Below, piece after piece: positions 30,249 through 39,677 of a stretch of 64,000 nt of DNA. Location: assembly GCF_900635955.1 (NCBI RefSeq), contig NZ_LR134201.1, forward strand, positions 2,108,001 through 2,172,000, read 5' to 3'. The first letter of the stretch is position 1. The number at the start of each line of letters is the position of its first letter. The translations under genes were made by a program, and so were the position numbers. The notes under the pieces are model-generated. The model did not search any database, was not told the origin of the DNA, and was given only the letters and a program-made list of their open reading frames with translations. Origin of the DNA: Cedecea lapagei. GTDB lineage: Bacteria > Pseudomonadota > Gammaproteobacteria > Enterobacterales > Enterobacteriaceae.

Positions 30249-32585
30249 ATGATGCTCTCACCGGAAGAAAAACAGAAGCGGCAACATCCAGATCGCGCCG
30301 TCTGCCATAAGGACGAAGACCGATATGGTTTCACACACATTGCCACCCAGCTAGCACTCGCCATTCAGGGGATAGGCCGGGAAGGTAGTGCAGTGATCGG
30401 TATCGAAGGAGCCTGGGGAACAGGGAAGACTAGTCTGCTCAATCTGCTGCGCATTGCGCTGGAGGAACAGCAGGAAGACCGAACTTATGTGCTGAATATT
30501 TCCCCCTGGCTCGACGGCAGTGATACCCCTCTGGTTGCATCTTTACTGCTGCCGGTCGCGGGCCTTATTGCTGCGGAAGAAGAACGTCGGCTTACAGATG
30601 AGGAACTGGTGGAACTCAAACAGAATGAAGCGCTGACCCGTACCGCCCGGACGGTAATGGACTACACCCGGGCAACCGCCAGGAACCTGTTGCCTCTCGC
30701 TCAGATGGCCAGCGTTATTCCCGGTGTTCCCGACACTAGTGGCGCCCTGAAAGCCCTGTCAGAGTCGCGCTGGCTGAAAGAAAAAGAAAAAACCGCGGCA
30801 GAAATGCGCGCCGAGATTGCACAGAAAATCACAGAGCTGGATCTGAGCTTCATTGTTCTGCTGGATGATCTTGACCGCCTCGAACCAGCTCAGGCCGTGG
30901 AGGTGATCCGGTTGGTGAAATCGGTAGCTGATTTTCCCCGCTTCCGGTACTTGCTCTGTTATGACAAATCAGTGTTGTCACAGGCTATCAGCCAGGGGCT
31001 TGGGGTCGCAGACGGCGGCCTGTATTTACAGAAAATTGTACAGATCTCATTCGGCCTCCCACGCCCAGAATCCTTTGTGTTGCGTCGGGAATTTCGTGAT
31101 GCGGCAGCTGAGTTATACCTTACGGTGAATGACCAGCGGCCAGGGACTGACGTGATGGATGACTTGGCAAAAGTTGCTGATGTTTATGGTGCAGCGCTGA
31201 AAACGCCCCGGGAAGTGCAGCTAGTCCTCAATGCCCTGAGGTTTCGTTATGCAAGCATGCGGGACTATGTGTATTTCCCGGATTTGTGCTTCCTGCAGCT
31301 GCTCCGCACGACGAATTCAGGCCTCTATGACTGGGTGGAGGAATACCTGTCTGAACGGGCCGTGGTGGAAGCCGGAGATGGCCATGTCAGTGAAGATGAA
31401 CAAAAAGTCCTGGCCGACAGCCTTAAGGCTAACTTGAAGCAGTATTTTCCTGCAGAAGCGCATTCTGTTTATGTCTTGGGCCGCTGGGTGCCGGGGATCT
31501 CAGGCGGGCTGGCAAACCTTCCCTTCAGTTTGTTCGGAGTGACAGGTGCACAGCAAAGTGCCATGATGACTGCGGGTAAGCGGCTGGGTAGCCAGGCATA
31601 CTGGCGCTACTACTTTGCCTTCTCCGCCCCCCAAAATGTTCTGTCACCGGAGGTTTTCGGGGAACTCTTCGGGAGCGCCGCCCAGCCTGAAAAGCAGCAG
31701 GAACTCGCGGAACGTCTGCTCGGGTATATCCAGAGTAAACAGTTATCCTCTCAGACGTGGTTTGAACACATTCTGGCCCAACTGACATCCCCCCTGATTG
31801 ATACCCGAACTCCGGCAGAGTGTCGTGGTCTTCTGGCATTCTTCTTTGACTACGGCGATAACATGCTGGAACGCTACCGGGCTGACAACGAATGGTTTGC
31901 GCTGCATGACCTAGATACCTACAGCGTAGCTGATCGGCTCATCCAACGGATGCTACAGGAGTCCCCTGAAGATATGATGGTCTTTCTGACAGAAAAGGTT
32001 AACAACGGCCAAGCTTGGTACTGGATCGCGGAATATGTTCGTCATCTGCTCTGGCAGCACGGGATTGTGGGAAATCGTACCTTCAATCAGCAGGAAGCAT
32101 GGATGGAACGCGATAATGTAGACGCAATTCGAAAGGCCCTTGCAGACCGGCTGAACAGTCCAGAGGTCACCGACAAGCTGGGAGGTTTTGCTTTGCTAAA
32201 CGCCTACATCTGGGCATGGCGGGATATCAGCGGAAGTGAAGTCTTACAGAAATGGATAAAGCGCCAGACCCTAGATGATGGCGCTTTTCTGCGGCTACTA
32301 CTACAGCTCCGGTATCTTGGCACCAGTTCGGTGGATGGGCGCTATCGTGCGCTGAACCTAGCAGACCTGACAGAATTTCTTGGGGATAGTGACGTGATCA
32401 CTGAACGTATCACCCGGATCAGAGAGTCTGGTCATTTCGCGGAGCTCGTTGATCAGGTCGAGCAGTCTGTCAGGAGAAACCATTTTTTAGCCGGATTGAT
32501 GACACGTCTGAGAGCTTGTTTATTTCAACACTTCGAACTAAGGCCCCGGCGGGGCCTTTTCCATAGGATCACCGGATATCCTTAA
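30249..32585 (+). CDS. KAP-family P-loop NTPase
   Basis: 778 residues from the first ATG; a GTG 6 bp upstream is also possible. Walker A GAWGTGKTS at about 54-62. Walker B FIVLLDDLDRLEP at about 201-213 has the DDLDRL form typical of KAP NTPases. VLNISPWLDGSDTP (81-94) is the conserved N-terminal KAP segment. KAP members include PifA and QatA, which act in phage exclusion. Only two genes are present, without qatBCD. The 3' end reads through a terminator-like hairpin, so the C-terminus may be altered. Confidence 0.85.
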   Translation: MMLSPEEKQKRQHPDRAVCHKDEDRYGFTHIATQLALAIQGIGREGSAVIGIEGAWGTGKTSLLNLLRIALEEQQEDRTYVLNISPWLDGSDTPLVASLLLPVAGLIAAEEERRLTDEELVELKQNEALTRTARTVMDYTRATARNLLPLAQMASVIPGVPDTSGALKALSESRWLKEKEKTAAEMRAEIAQKITELDLSFIVLLDDLDRLEPAQAVEVIRLVKSVADFPRFRYLLCYDKSVLSQAISQGLGVADGGLYLQKIVQISFGLPRPESFVLRREFRDAAAELYLTVNDQRPGTDVMDDLAKVADVYGAALKTPREVQLVLNALRFRYASMRDYVYFPDLCFLQLLRTTNSGLYDWVEEYLSERAVVEAGDGHVSEDEQKVLADSLKANLKQYFPAEAHSVYVLGRWVPGISGGLANLPFSLFGVTGAQQSAMMTAGKRLGSQAYWRYYFAFSAPQNVLSPEVFGELFGSAAQPEKQQELAERLLGYIQSKQLSSQTWFEHILAQLTSPLIDTRTPAECRGLLAFFFDYGDNMLERYRADNEWFALHDLDTYSVADRLIQRMLQESPEDMMVFLTEKVNNGQAWYWIAEYVRHLLWQHGIVGNRTFNQQEAWMERDNVDAIRKALADRLNSPEVTDKLGGFALLNAYIWAWRDISGSEVLQKWIKRQTLDDGAFLRLLLQLRYLGTSSVDGRYRALNLADLTEFLGDSDVITERITRIRESGHFAELVDQVEQSVRRNHFLAGLMTRLRACLFQHFELRPRRGLFHRITGYP
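32540..32560 (+). terminator. Terminator-like hairpin inside the KAP 3' end
   Basis: AAGGCCCC-GGC-GGGGCCTTTT. It is 25 bp upstream of the KAP stop codon, an unusual place for a terminator, suggesting that the original stop was lost. Confidence 0.6.
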
Positions 32586-32643
32586 TAGCACTTACGACAC
32601 TAGTAAATTATATTTTTATGAGAATCCAACGACATAAGCGAGT

Positions 32644-32850
32644 GTGCTTACATTGAGGCAGGAGTGCCTGAACGAAAACTGGTTCATGTTCTCGGTGGAT
32701 ACACCGTGCAAAATCGAGGCCGGACGCATACACTATAACGAGAGACGCCCTCATTCTACGCGGGAATGGATGACGTCGTACGAATTTGCTGAAAGTCTGC
32801 CGGTTACCAAAATATGTAGCCAATATGAGGCCGGTTATCCTTGGTTATGA
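32644..32850 (+). pseudogene. IS3-family orfB C-terminal remnant
   Basis: RQECLNENWFMFS...KIEAGRIHYNERRPHSTREWMTSYEFAES matches the end of IS3-family transposases (the ECLNEHWF...KIEAWR.DYN..RPHS..G..TP.EFA pattern). Only this end is present; the middle of the catalytic domain is missing. It could be the other end of the element at 28957-29535. Confidence 0.75.
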
Positions 32851-32864
32851 CAGGAGCATTTTCT

Positions 32865-32966
32865 ATGTCAGTGTCAATAAGGGCTATCAGTGATTTTGGT
32901 GATGGAACCAAAGACAATAGTTTCCTATGCGACTGCTTTTGTAACTGTGGCAATAATCATAAGTGA
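32865..32966 (+). CDS. Possible 33-residue Cys-rich peptide
   Basis: Starts MSVSIRAISDFGDGTKDNSF and ends in a tail with four Cys in eight residues (CDCFCNCG). AGGAG lies 9 nt before the ATG. It stands alone before the recombinase genes. No family is recognised. Confidence 0.35.
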   Translation: MSVSIRAISDFGDGTKDNSFLCDCFCNCGNNHK

Positions 32967-33035
32967 TTACTTAATTCGTAGCCATATATGTGCTTGACGT
33001 TATTCCCTCTATCAAATCAAGCAGAATGAGGTATC

Positions 33036-35399
33036 TTGATGAGTCAGGTGTCTTCAAACAATTATCCTCAAGGTATAATAGCTAAAGGCCACATCGAAAA
33101 AGATTTTAAATTCAACACGCTATCGGGTAGCGCTTTGGGGACGATTCAAGCTCAGCTTCCCCATCTCCCTCTATCCCAACGCCGAAGTGCAAATCGCGCT
33201 TTGTTTTACTTCGAATGCTTTTTGTGGATAACCCATCATTCTCCCATAGCAACAGTTCTAGATCTTCAAAATTGCATCTTCCGGGATATTCAGCGTCTTT
33301 TCTATGGAGCTCTTTACTCAAACAGCTTTTTATCTGCTGAGATTAAGTACTCCAGCAGAAAGAAGATTGCTCAGTGTTTTTTTAAGTTGCTCAATAAGCT
33401 GTCTGAATCTTTTCCTGTCAATGTTTTTGTATATTCAGACATTACAGATGATCAAACAAAACAATGTATTATACAATTTGAGGAGATGTATATTGATCCT
33501 CGGCGCGTATCAAGGCTAGCAGGATGGCATGTTGTCGATCGAAATTCAGGTTCATATCGATTAAAGATGAGAGCGATATTCGACGTTTTGGGACATGATT
33601 TTACCACAGCCCTCTATCAAGAAAGCCGGAGACATGCTTTAACTCAAAGTCATTATGGCAATTACGCAAATATAGTCTCTCGACTAGATGATTTTCTGTA
33701 TCTGTACGACAAAGATTCGAAGGACAGACCTCCACTATGCCCAGAACTATTTCAAGAGCCAATATTTGTTTATCAGTTTTTCTGGAACTTCCAGCGCTGG
33801 CATTTTGAAAGTTACGCCAAAAGGAACCAAAATCAGCCAAAAGGGCGAGTCCTTGCAAATCTTCAGCGTCAATGGATAAGAATCATTTCTTGGGCGAAAA
33901 ATGTTCTTATCAACAGCAGACTCATGCAACCACCGCCAGGAGATGTATGGCCTGAGGGAAGCAAAAAACTCACCCGGCCTCTTTACGAAATCGGCCATCA
34001 TAGATATGCCGATGGTAACGCGCTTGTATCCCAGAAACTTCTGACTCAGATTCCGCTGTCAGCCAGTGACAAAGAGGCGACTGAACTTCTTTTCAAGAAA
34101 ATTAAAGGTGATTTTAACAAAGTTGTTCTATGGGCTCGGAATCAAATCGATCTCATTAATTATCGGTTATGCACGGTTTTATCAGCCTGCGAAAAAGGAG
34201 AATTGATAAAGCAAAAGGTGCGAATATCCTCTAAATCATTCGGCCAGCCTCACATGGTGATGAACTGCCTTATCAAAACAATAGTTGAGAGCCATAGAGG
34301 ATTTATAGTTATTGATCACTCTATGCGTGCCCGTTTGGTGGGTGCTACGGGAAGCAGTTTCTCAACAATGGCGTTAGCCGAGAGGCTGGTATTACCTACT
34401 AAATATATGATTGCTCCTATCGCTATTTGGCTCGTAGCGCAGCATCCCATTCTGACCGACGCATCTCTGCTTGGATGTGAGCTTTTCGACCGAAATGGCA
34501 AACGAAGTGGTTTTGTCTCGACCGACTCAGGGTCTGTGCTTGTAGTAAAGAAAAATCGCAAAGGAAGTCAGCAGGAGGTTGTATTAAGCTCGGAAGCAAT
34601 CTCTGTCGTTGAGCTGCTTATCCAAATTACAACCCCTCTCAGAAACTACCTTAAAAAGAAAAACGATGATGGGTGGCGGCGGCTATTTATTGTCGCAGGT
34701 GGTCAAGGTTTTCAGGAGCCCTATGTTTTTACAAACCAAATTAGTTTCGCCAAGATTCTGAGGCAAAAAGAATTTGTTCAAGCTCACTCTGCTAAGTTAG
34801 GGGAATTAATCAGCACATTGTCACTCGCCAGGATACGTGCAACGGCAGGAGTTATCGTTTACCTCAACACACTAAGTATCGACAAAATGGCCGAATCACT
34901 TGGTAATTCGAAACGCGTGGCTATGAATCATTACCTGCCGCCCACTATCATGCAATTTTTCCAAGAACGTTGGGTTCGAATATTCCAAAATGCTGTGATT
35001 GTCTATGCTATGAGGGATTCCCATTTTTTGCTCAAAGCGACTGATTTCGACAGCATGACTGAGCTTAATAAGTTCCTTGAAAAATATGCTCTTCGGGCGC
35101 TCCCTGAGGTAACAGAACCACTTAATCATTCCGCTGAACCAGAATTAGGTGCATCCGGCTCAGAGATTATAATCTCTCTTGATGAAGAGATCCTTAGAAT
35201 ACTTATCTCTCTCAGGCTGGCAGTTGAAAATGCTGGCCCATGTGCTTCGGGGGCAGCCATATATTGGAGTGAGTTCATTATAAGGGTTGAGTCTCATATT
35301 GAATCTCATAATTTCCCCGATCCATACCTCCGTAGCTGTCTGGTTAAGGCCAGAAGGGGAGCAAACCCTCAACAATTTGAGAGTCTGGTCTATGTCTGA
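33036..35399 (+). CDS. Large tyrosine-recombinase-like protein (first of trio)
   Basis: 787 residues, intact. The C-terminal part (about 600-670) shows an atypical tyrosine-recombinase end: SLARIRATAGVIVYLN, then DKMAESLGNSKRVAMNHYLPP, where the Tyr could be the nucleophile but the usual HxxR motif is not clear. The long N-terminal part has no match. It overlaps the next recombinase gene by 8 bp. The set resembles multi-recombinase modules such as gamma-mobile-trio, Tn554 or RIT elements; which one is not settled. Confidence 0.65.
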   Translation: MMSQVSSNNYPQGIIAKGHIEKDFKFNTLSGSALGTIQAQLPHLPLSQRRSANRALFYFECFLWITHHSPIATVLDLQNCIFRDIQRLFYGALYSNSFLSAEIKYSSRKKIAQCFFKLLNKLSESFPVNVFVYSDITDDQTKQCIIQFEEMYIDPRRVSRLAGWHVVDRNSGSYRLKMRAIFDVLGHDFTTALYQESRRHALTQSHYGNYANIVSRLDDFLYLYDKDSKDRPPLCPELFQEPIFVYQFFWNFQRWHFESYAKRNQNQPKGRVLANLQRQWIRIISWAKNVLINSRLMQPPPGDVWPEGSKKLTRPLYEIGHHRYADGNALVSQKLLTQIPLSASDKEATELLFKKIKGDFNKVVLWARNQIDLINYRLCTVLSACEKGELIKQKVRISSKSFGQPHMVMNCLIKTIVESHRGFIVIDHSMRARLVGATGSSFSTMALAERLVLPTKYMIAPIAIWLVAQHPILTDASLLGCELFDRNGKRSGFVSTDSGSVLVVKKNRKGSQQEVVLSSEAISVVELLIQITTPLRNYLKKKNDDGWRRLFIVAGGQGFQEPYVFTNQISFAKILRQKEFVQAHSAKLGELISTLSLARIRATAGVIVYLNTLSIDKMAESLGNSKRVAMNHYLPPTIMQFFQERWVRIFQNAVIVYAMRDSHFLLKATDFDSMTELNKFLEKYALRALPEVTEPLNHSAEPELGASGSEIIISLDEEILRILISLRLAVENAGPCASGAAIYWSEFIIRVESHIESHNFPDPYLRSCLVKARRGANPQQFESLVYV

Positions 35400-37343
35400 T
35401 AATAACCAATTTCCTCATGAACTAGACTTTATTATGGCCCCTTTTGATTCCTGCTCTGATTTTTTTCCGCAGTACTGAATGGTTCAATTCAAAATTTGAT
35501 GAACCAGTATGGGTCACCCACATTGGCCGAAATGGCAAGAGAGATACTGTTATTGATTTCAGAGTTAGGCTGGATGATGGTTTATTACTCACACATCCAA
35601 AACATCGGGGTCTCCTAGAGTCCATAAAATCTTACTTATGCCTTTCCTCCCATTCGCTGACGGCTAGAGGTATCCAGCTTTCCCCAAGCACAATAGAGCG
35701 CAGAGTTTATACAACTATCGGTATTATCGACTACTTCCTACTGCGAGCCGAGCGCTTTCATTAGCATCTCATGGATTCAAATTAATAACGCCTCATAACA
35801 TAACTGAGTTCATGGCAGTGTTGGCTAGTAGCCAATATCTGAAGAATAACATTTATGCAGCTCGTGAAGAACTCGGGATTTCCTTCGCCTTAAGATCCAT
35901 CAAGTCACAGAACAACAGATAAAGAGCGTTATATCTAAGGTCCCTGGTATCGCTTTTTTGGATAATTCAGATGAGTACAGTCTTGGTTTGTGTAAATCGG
36001 AGATTATTACAGCACGGATTTTCCTGTGGATTAATGGAAACTATAAGCGCGTACAGATTAAAGCGGGTAGTGATGGGCATTCATTTTTTATGCACCAGGT
36101 TTCTCCGAATAGCATTTATTCTGAGATTTACCATGAGCGAACTTTAGTAACACCTAAATTTAGAGGTCTGTCCTTGGACGAACTGCACTTCAGCCCATCT
36201 GAGAAAACTTTTCGGGAATACCCCATGGTTTCGTCTATGGTTCTTATTGACGATCCACTGCCTTCTGAAAATGGGATTGATACTTACCTGCAAGGATTGA
36301 AGCGAATGGAGTTTCTCAAGCTTAATGGGCTGGACCATATTAGTCATCACTCGCTTTCAGCTCTGAATAACAAAGCTTTTATTCGGCAGTTGGAGATGAA
36401 AACTAAAGGACGCTATCGATCTTTGCCTCAGGAAGTCATATTGTCATCATTTAGGAATGCAGTTGAGTTCTATTTTGATGTGGGCCAATTACTCATCGAC
36501 GGCTATGTTGTATTGGCACAAGAGGCTGATTCACGCGAGTGTACGCTCACGGATTTAAGTTCGACTGATATAGAACGGCTCATCCCCCAAAAGCTGAGTG
36601 ATATTGGAGTAAAGGTCTGGGATCTCTCGGCAGATTTTCGTGGCAGGGAGCGGGGTGGAGGAAGTGTTATTTTCTTTAAACGCTTTAGGACGAATGAAGG
36701 GTTGCTTCAGTTAATCGAGGTGCTATATGGAGCTATCTGGATAATACTTGCTGCTCTTAGTGCCCGGCGTTCAGGAGAGATAAGAGATCTTATGGCAAGT
36801 ACCTGCTTGGTTAAAAAAAATCATGGTTATTACTTACAGTTCGCCTTACGAAAACGAAATTTCGGCAAGTTTCGAGAACAAGTCCTTCGCCCCATTCCTA
36901 ATATCGCAGCTCTTTGTATCCAGAGTTTAAAAGATCTGCATCTAAATTTATCATTGCTTAGTTCTGCTAGAGTTTCAGATCGGCTTTTCAGTAAACCTCG
37001 GTGTCGCGAGGTTGGTCTGGCCGAGATGAGTTTGGTCGATGCGACAAAAGTACTGAATCGCTTCTCTGATTATTTTGAAACACAACTAAGCTCTGATGGA
37101 CGGCGCTATTACATTCGCACTCACCAGATGAGACGTTTCTTCGCTATGACTTTTTTTTGGAACGGTGGTTTTGGCGGTCTGGATACTCTGCGGTGGTTTT
37201 TAGGCCATACAAACCTTGAACACGTTTATCACTACATCACTGAGACTGTACCAGGCGAAGTATTGCGGAGAGTCAGTGCCGAATATGCATCTGAAGCGTT
37301 GTCTCAGGGCAGAGTAATTCAAAGAGTCTCGGGGCGCTTTTAG
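35392..37343 (+). pseudogene. Tyrosine recombinase, second of trio, frameshifted
   Basis: An original product of roughly 650 residues can be read across three frame changes: near 35462 (in a run of seven T), near 35757 and near 35890. The C-terminal catalytic domain is intact: SARRSGEIRDL (first Arg), RTHQMRRFFAM (HxxR), then LRWFLGHTNLEHVYHYI with the last His and the nucleophile Tyr. A 461-residue fragment from 35958 is still open and holds the whole catalytic domain. Confidence 0.75.
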
Positions 37344-37352
37344 AAGAGCGCT

Positions 37353-37514
37353 ATGGGGTTTTCATCTTTTTCAATCATGCAATCAGATGAAGTTGCTGAT
37401 TATATTGAAGACCTAATCATTGAGGGGATATTAAATATCGAGCCAGTCTTCTACGATACTCCTGATGGAAATCGTTATGAAATTCTCTTTAAAATAATGG
37501 GCGATAAATCATGA
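37353..37514 (+). CDS. Small acidic protein in the recombinase operon
   Basis: 53 residues starting MGFSSFSIMQSDEVADYIED. Helical first half, then VFYDTPDGNRYEILFKIMG. Its stop overlaps the next ATG (ATGA). Unrecognised. Confidence 0.5.
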   Translation: MGFSSFSIMQSDEVADYIEDLIIEGILNIEPVFYDTPDGNRYEILFKIMGDKS

Positions 37515-38085
37515 AGAAAAACTCACCTCAAACGAACTCTCCGCTGGATATTAACAACCGCTCGGTGCTTGCTCGTATTAAATACCTTGAGTCGATTATT
37601 CAGACACCTAGTATGTATCATGAAAGCACAGATATTTTATCGCATTGAAGAGCCAAGGTGGCCTTGCAAAGCTATCGATAAGCGAATCGTTAATTTATCC
37701 TATGTCGCTTAATACGCTTAAAAACAGGGCGAATGACCTTCTTCCTGGAGGGTTTTCTGTATTTGATACCTGAGACATTTGGCCTCTAAAGCCATTCACG
37801 ATTCCCGTACAGCCAAGATAGCAAAGCCTTCCTCAGTGACTAAGCAGGCTCTTAAAGCTAAGGTTAAGGCTCAAGACAAGGTAATCACCCAACTCCGGGA
37901 TGAAATTGCATTGGTAACGAATATTCTCAGGGAGTCGATCATTCTCGCTGAGCAATTTGCCGAAAAAATGCCATGACCCGACAGAGCTGAGCCTTTTCAA
38001 AAAACGCCGCAGAGAGCTACTTTCAATGCTCTCGATAAGCAAACAGTCTTTGACATCCTCGCATGAGGCTCAATCCATTGAATAA
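37511..38085 (+). pseudogene. Recombinase-operon accessory protein, frameshifted
   Basis: Read across at least three frame changes the product is about 190 residues. It starts MKKNSPQTNSPLDINNRSVL, continues with LARIKYLESIIQTPSMYHESTDILSH, SQGGLAKLSISES, MSLNTLKNRANDLLPGGF and a coiled coil (KQALKAKVKAQDKVITQLRDEIALV). A small coiled-coil partner is found in other multi-recombinase elements (TnpC of Tn554; a small third protein in gamma-mobile-trio islands). Similarity to GmtX is a guess from memory. Confidence 0.55.
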
Positions 38086-39388
38086 CAATGAGAAACTGTA
38101 TCATCTAACAAGCAACGTGTTACGGTTACCTTTCGGGGTTGATCGTAACAATCATGTCTTGAGTGTTAAAGCGGATAACATTCCCTCTCCTCTGTTGGCC
38201 TGATGGTAGACCTTGTACAGAAGGTAATCTATATCTGCTGTATTGTTTTGAACGCGGACTGTCCCGTAAGGAAGACGGTGGCACGCTCACACAATATGCC
38301 AAACTTCTATCACCTCTTATTCGCTTTTGCTTCAACAATAACCATAATTTTATTGAGCTTACTGACTCTCTTTTCTCATTATTCATCAGAACACTTCAGG
38401 GGGAAATGGACCCCAAGAAAACCGGGGCAGCGAAAACGGCAGGGGAGCTCACGTAGCAACATTGGCAGGATCTGCCTTGGCTTTTTGGATTACGTTGGAG
38501 AACTCTATCTTGAACCATTCTTCATCGGGTCTACGGGCACGATCAGAGCTGAGATCAAAGAAGTCAAGCTAGTAAACCAAGGAAAGCAGGTTACCCGTAC
38601 CTATTGGTATCACCATTCTTTTCCTCATCCCGAGCCTCAAACACGGCGTTTACCTATCAGCTCGGAGGAAATATCGCAAAGCTCATTGAGGCCATCCCAC
38701 ATGTGAGCAGGACGACTTATCAGCGGAGAAGACGCTTCATCCTAGTCAAGCTTTTGGAAATTACAGGGGCAAGGCGAATTGAAGTCGCAAAACATCAGAG
38801 TCGAAGATATTTATAATGCAAAGTTGATGAAGCAAGAGCCGCTCCTGAAGGTCTTCACAGCCAAACGGTCAGGAGGGAGGGAGGAGTACAGATACTTACC
38901 TATTTCTAAAATAGAATCTTGAACTAGTCGTAAACTTCATCGAAAAATTCAGGAGCAGGATCATTAAGAAAACAGTGGGCTCCAAAGAGGATTTAGGCTA
39001 TTTACTGATCTCTGAAACAACTGGGCTAAGACTCACACCTGAGACTCTGACGAATGAATTACTGTTGCTTGCTAAAACAGCAAAAATTGAAGAGCAAGCA
39101 TGTGCACATATGTTCCGTCACAGATTCATCACCAAGCTTTTTGTAGCATTGGATTGAACAGCATGAATATGAGAATCGGGACGAGTTTCCGTCGTGCATT
39201 ATTGGATGGTGAGACGCTTAAAAGGAAAAGTCCAGGAGTTCACTGGGCATACATCAATCAGCAGCCTTGAGCCCTATATACATTTGGCATTCGAGGAAGT
39301 GACAAATTTTGGGGCCACTTTGGATTTAATTAAAGCAAGGCTAGTTGTTGAATCTTTACAGTCCAATCTCAAGGACGTTGTTATTTGA
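38078..39388 (+). pseudogene. Tyrosine recombinase, third of trio, frameshifted
   Basis: Probable TTG start overlapping the previous stop. The core-binding domain is readable (YCFERGLSRKEDGGTLTQYAKLLSPLIRFCFNNN) and catalytic pieces remain: LLEITGARRIEVA (Arg), ACAHMFRHRFITKLF (HxxR) and VQEFTGHTSISSLEPYIHLAFEEV (His, Tyr). They are spread over several frames with at least four interruptions, so the original roughly 430-residue protein cannot be made. Confidence 0.7.
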
Positions 39389-39677
39389 ACTCAGCCAAGG
39401 AAGAAGCCCCTCTGAACTTACTATCCTATTAAATAATTACGTTAAGACGGCATTAGAAGAATTGAGTTGGGTCTCAACTACTATCGAACGATGATGTGCT
39501 TTTTGTATGGGGACTCAATTCGACTGTTAGTTTCAAACAGGTAACCGTAAGTACAGTCTAGAGCGCTGCAAGCACAGCACTCTAGAAATGGACGATCAAC
39601 AATGCATTAGCTTAAGTTAGTTTGAAAAATGTATAATAATATTTTTGGGGGTACACTTTTTTGCTGGCCTATATGGC
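39389..39677. other. Gene-free stretch between recombinases and gajB
   Basis: Contains the inverted repeat TCTAGAG (39557-39563)/CTCTAGA (39580-39586) and one copy of a near repeat shared with 43938-43960. No gene seen. Confidence 0.5.
39568..39590 (+). repeat. Near repeat flanking Gabija, left copy
   Basis: 23 bp with 18 matches to 43938-43960, including AAGCACAGC. Overlaps a 7-bp inverted repeat. Confidence 0.4.

Noticed and set aside
30249..32585. KAP gene as part of a Qat defence system
   Set aside because: qatB, qatC (QueC-like) and qatD (TatD-like) are absent; flanks are an orphan higA and an IS remnant.
33036..39388. Firm naming of the recombinase trio as GmtY/GmtZ/GmtX
   Set aside because: Gene number, order and overlaps are suggestive, but assignment from memory without alignment is too weak to use the symbols.
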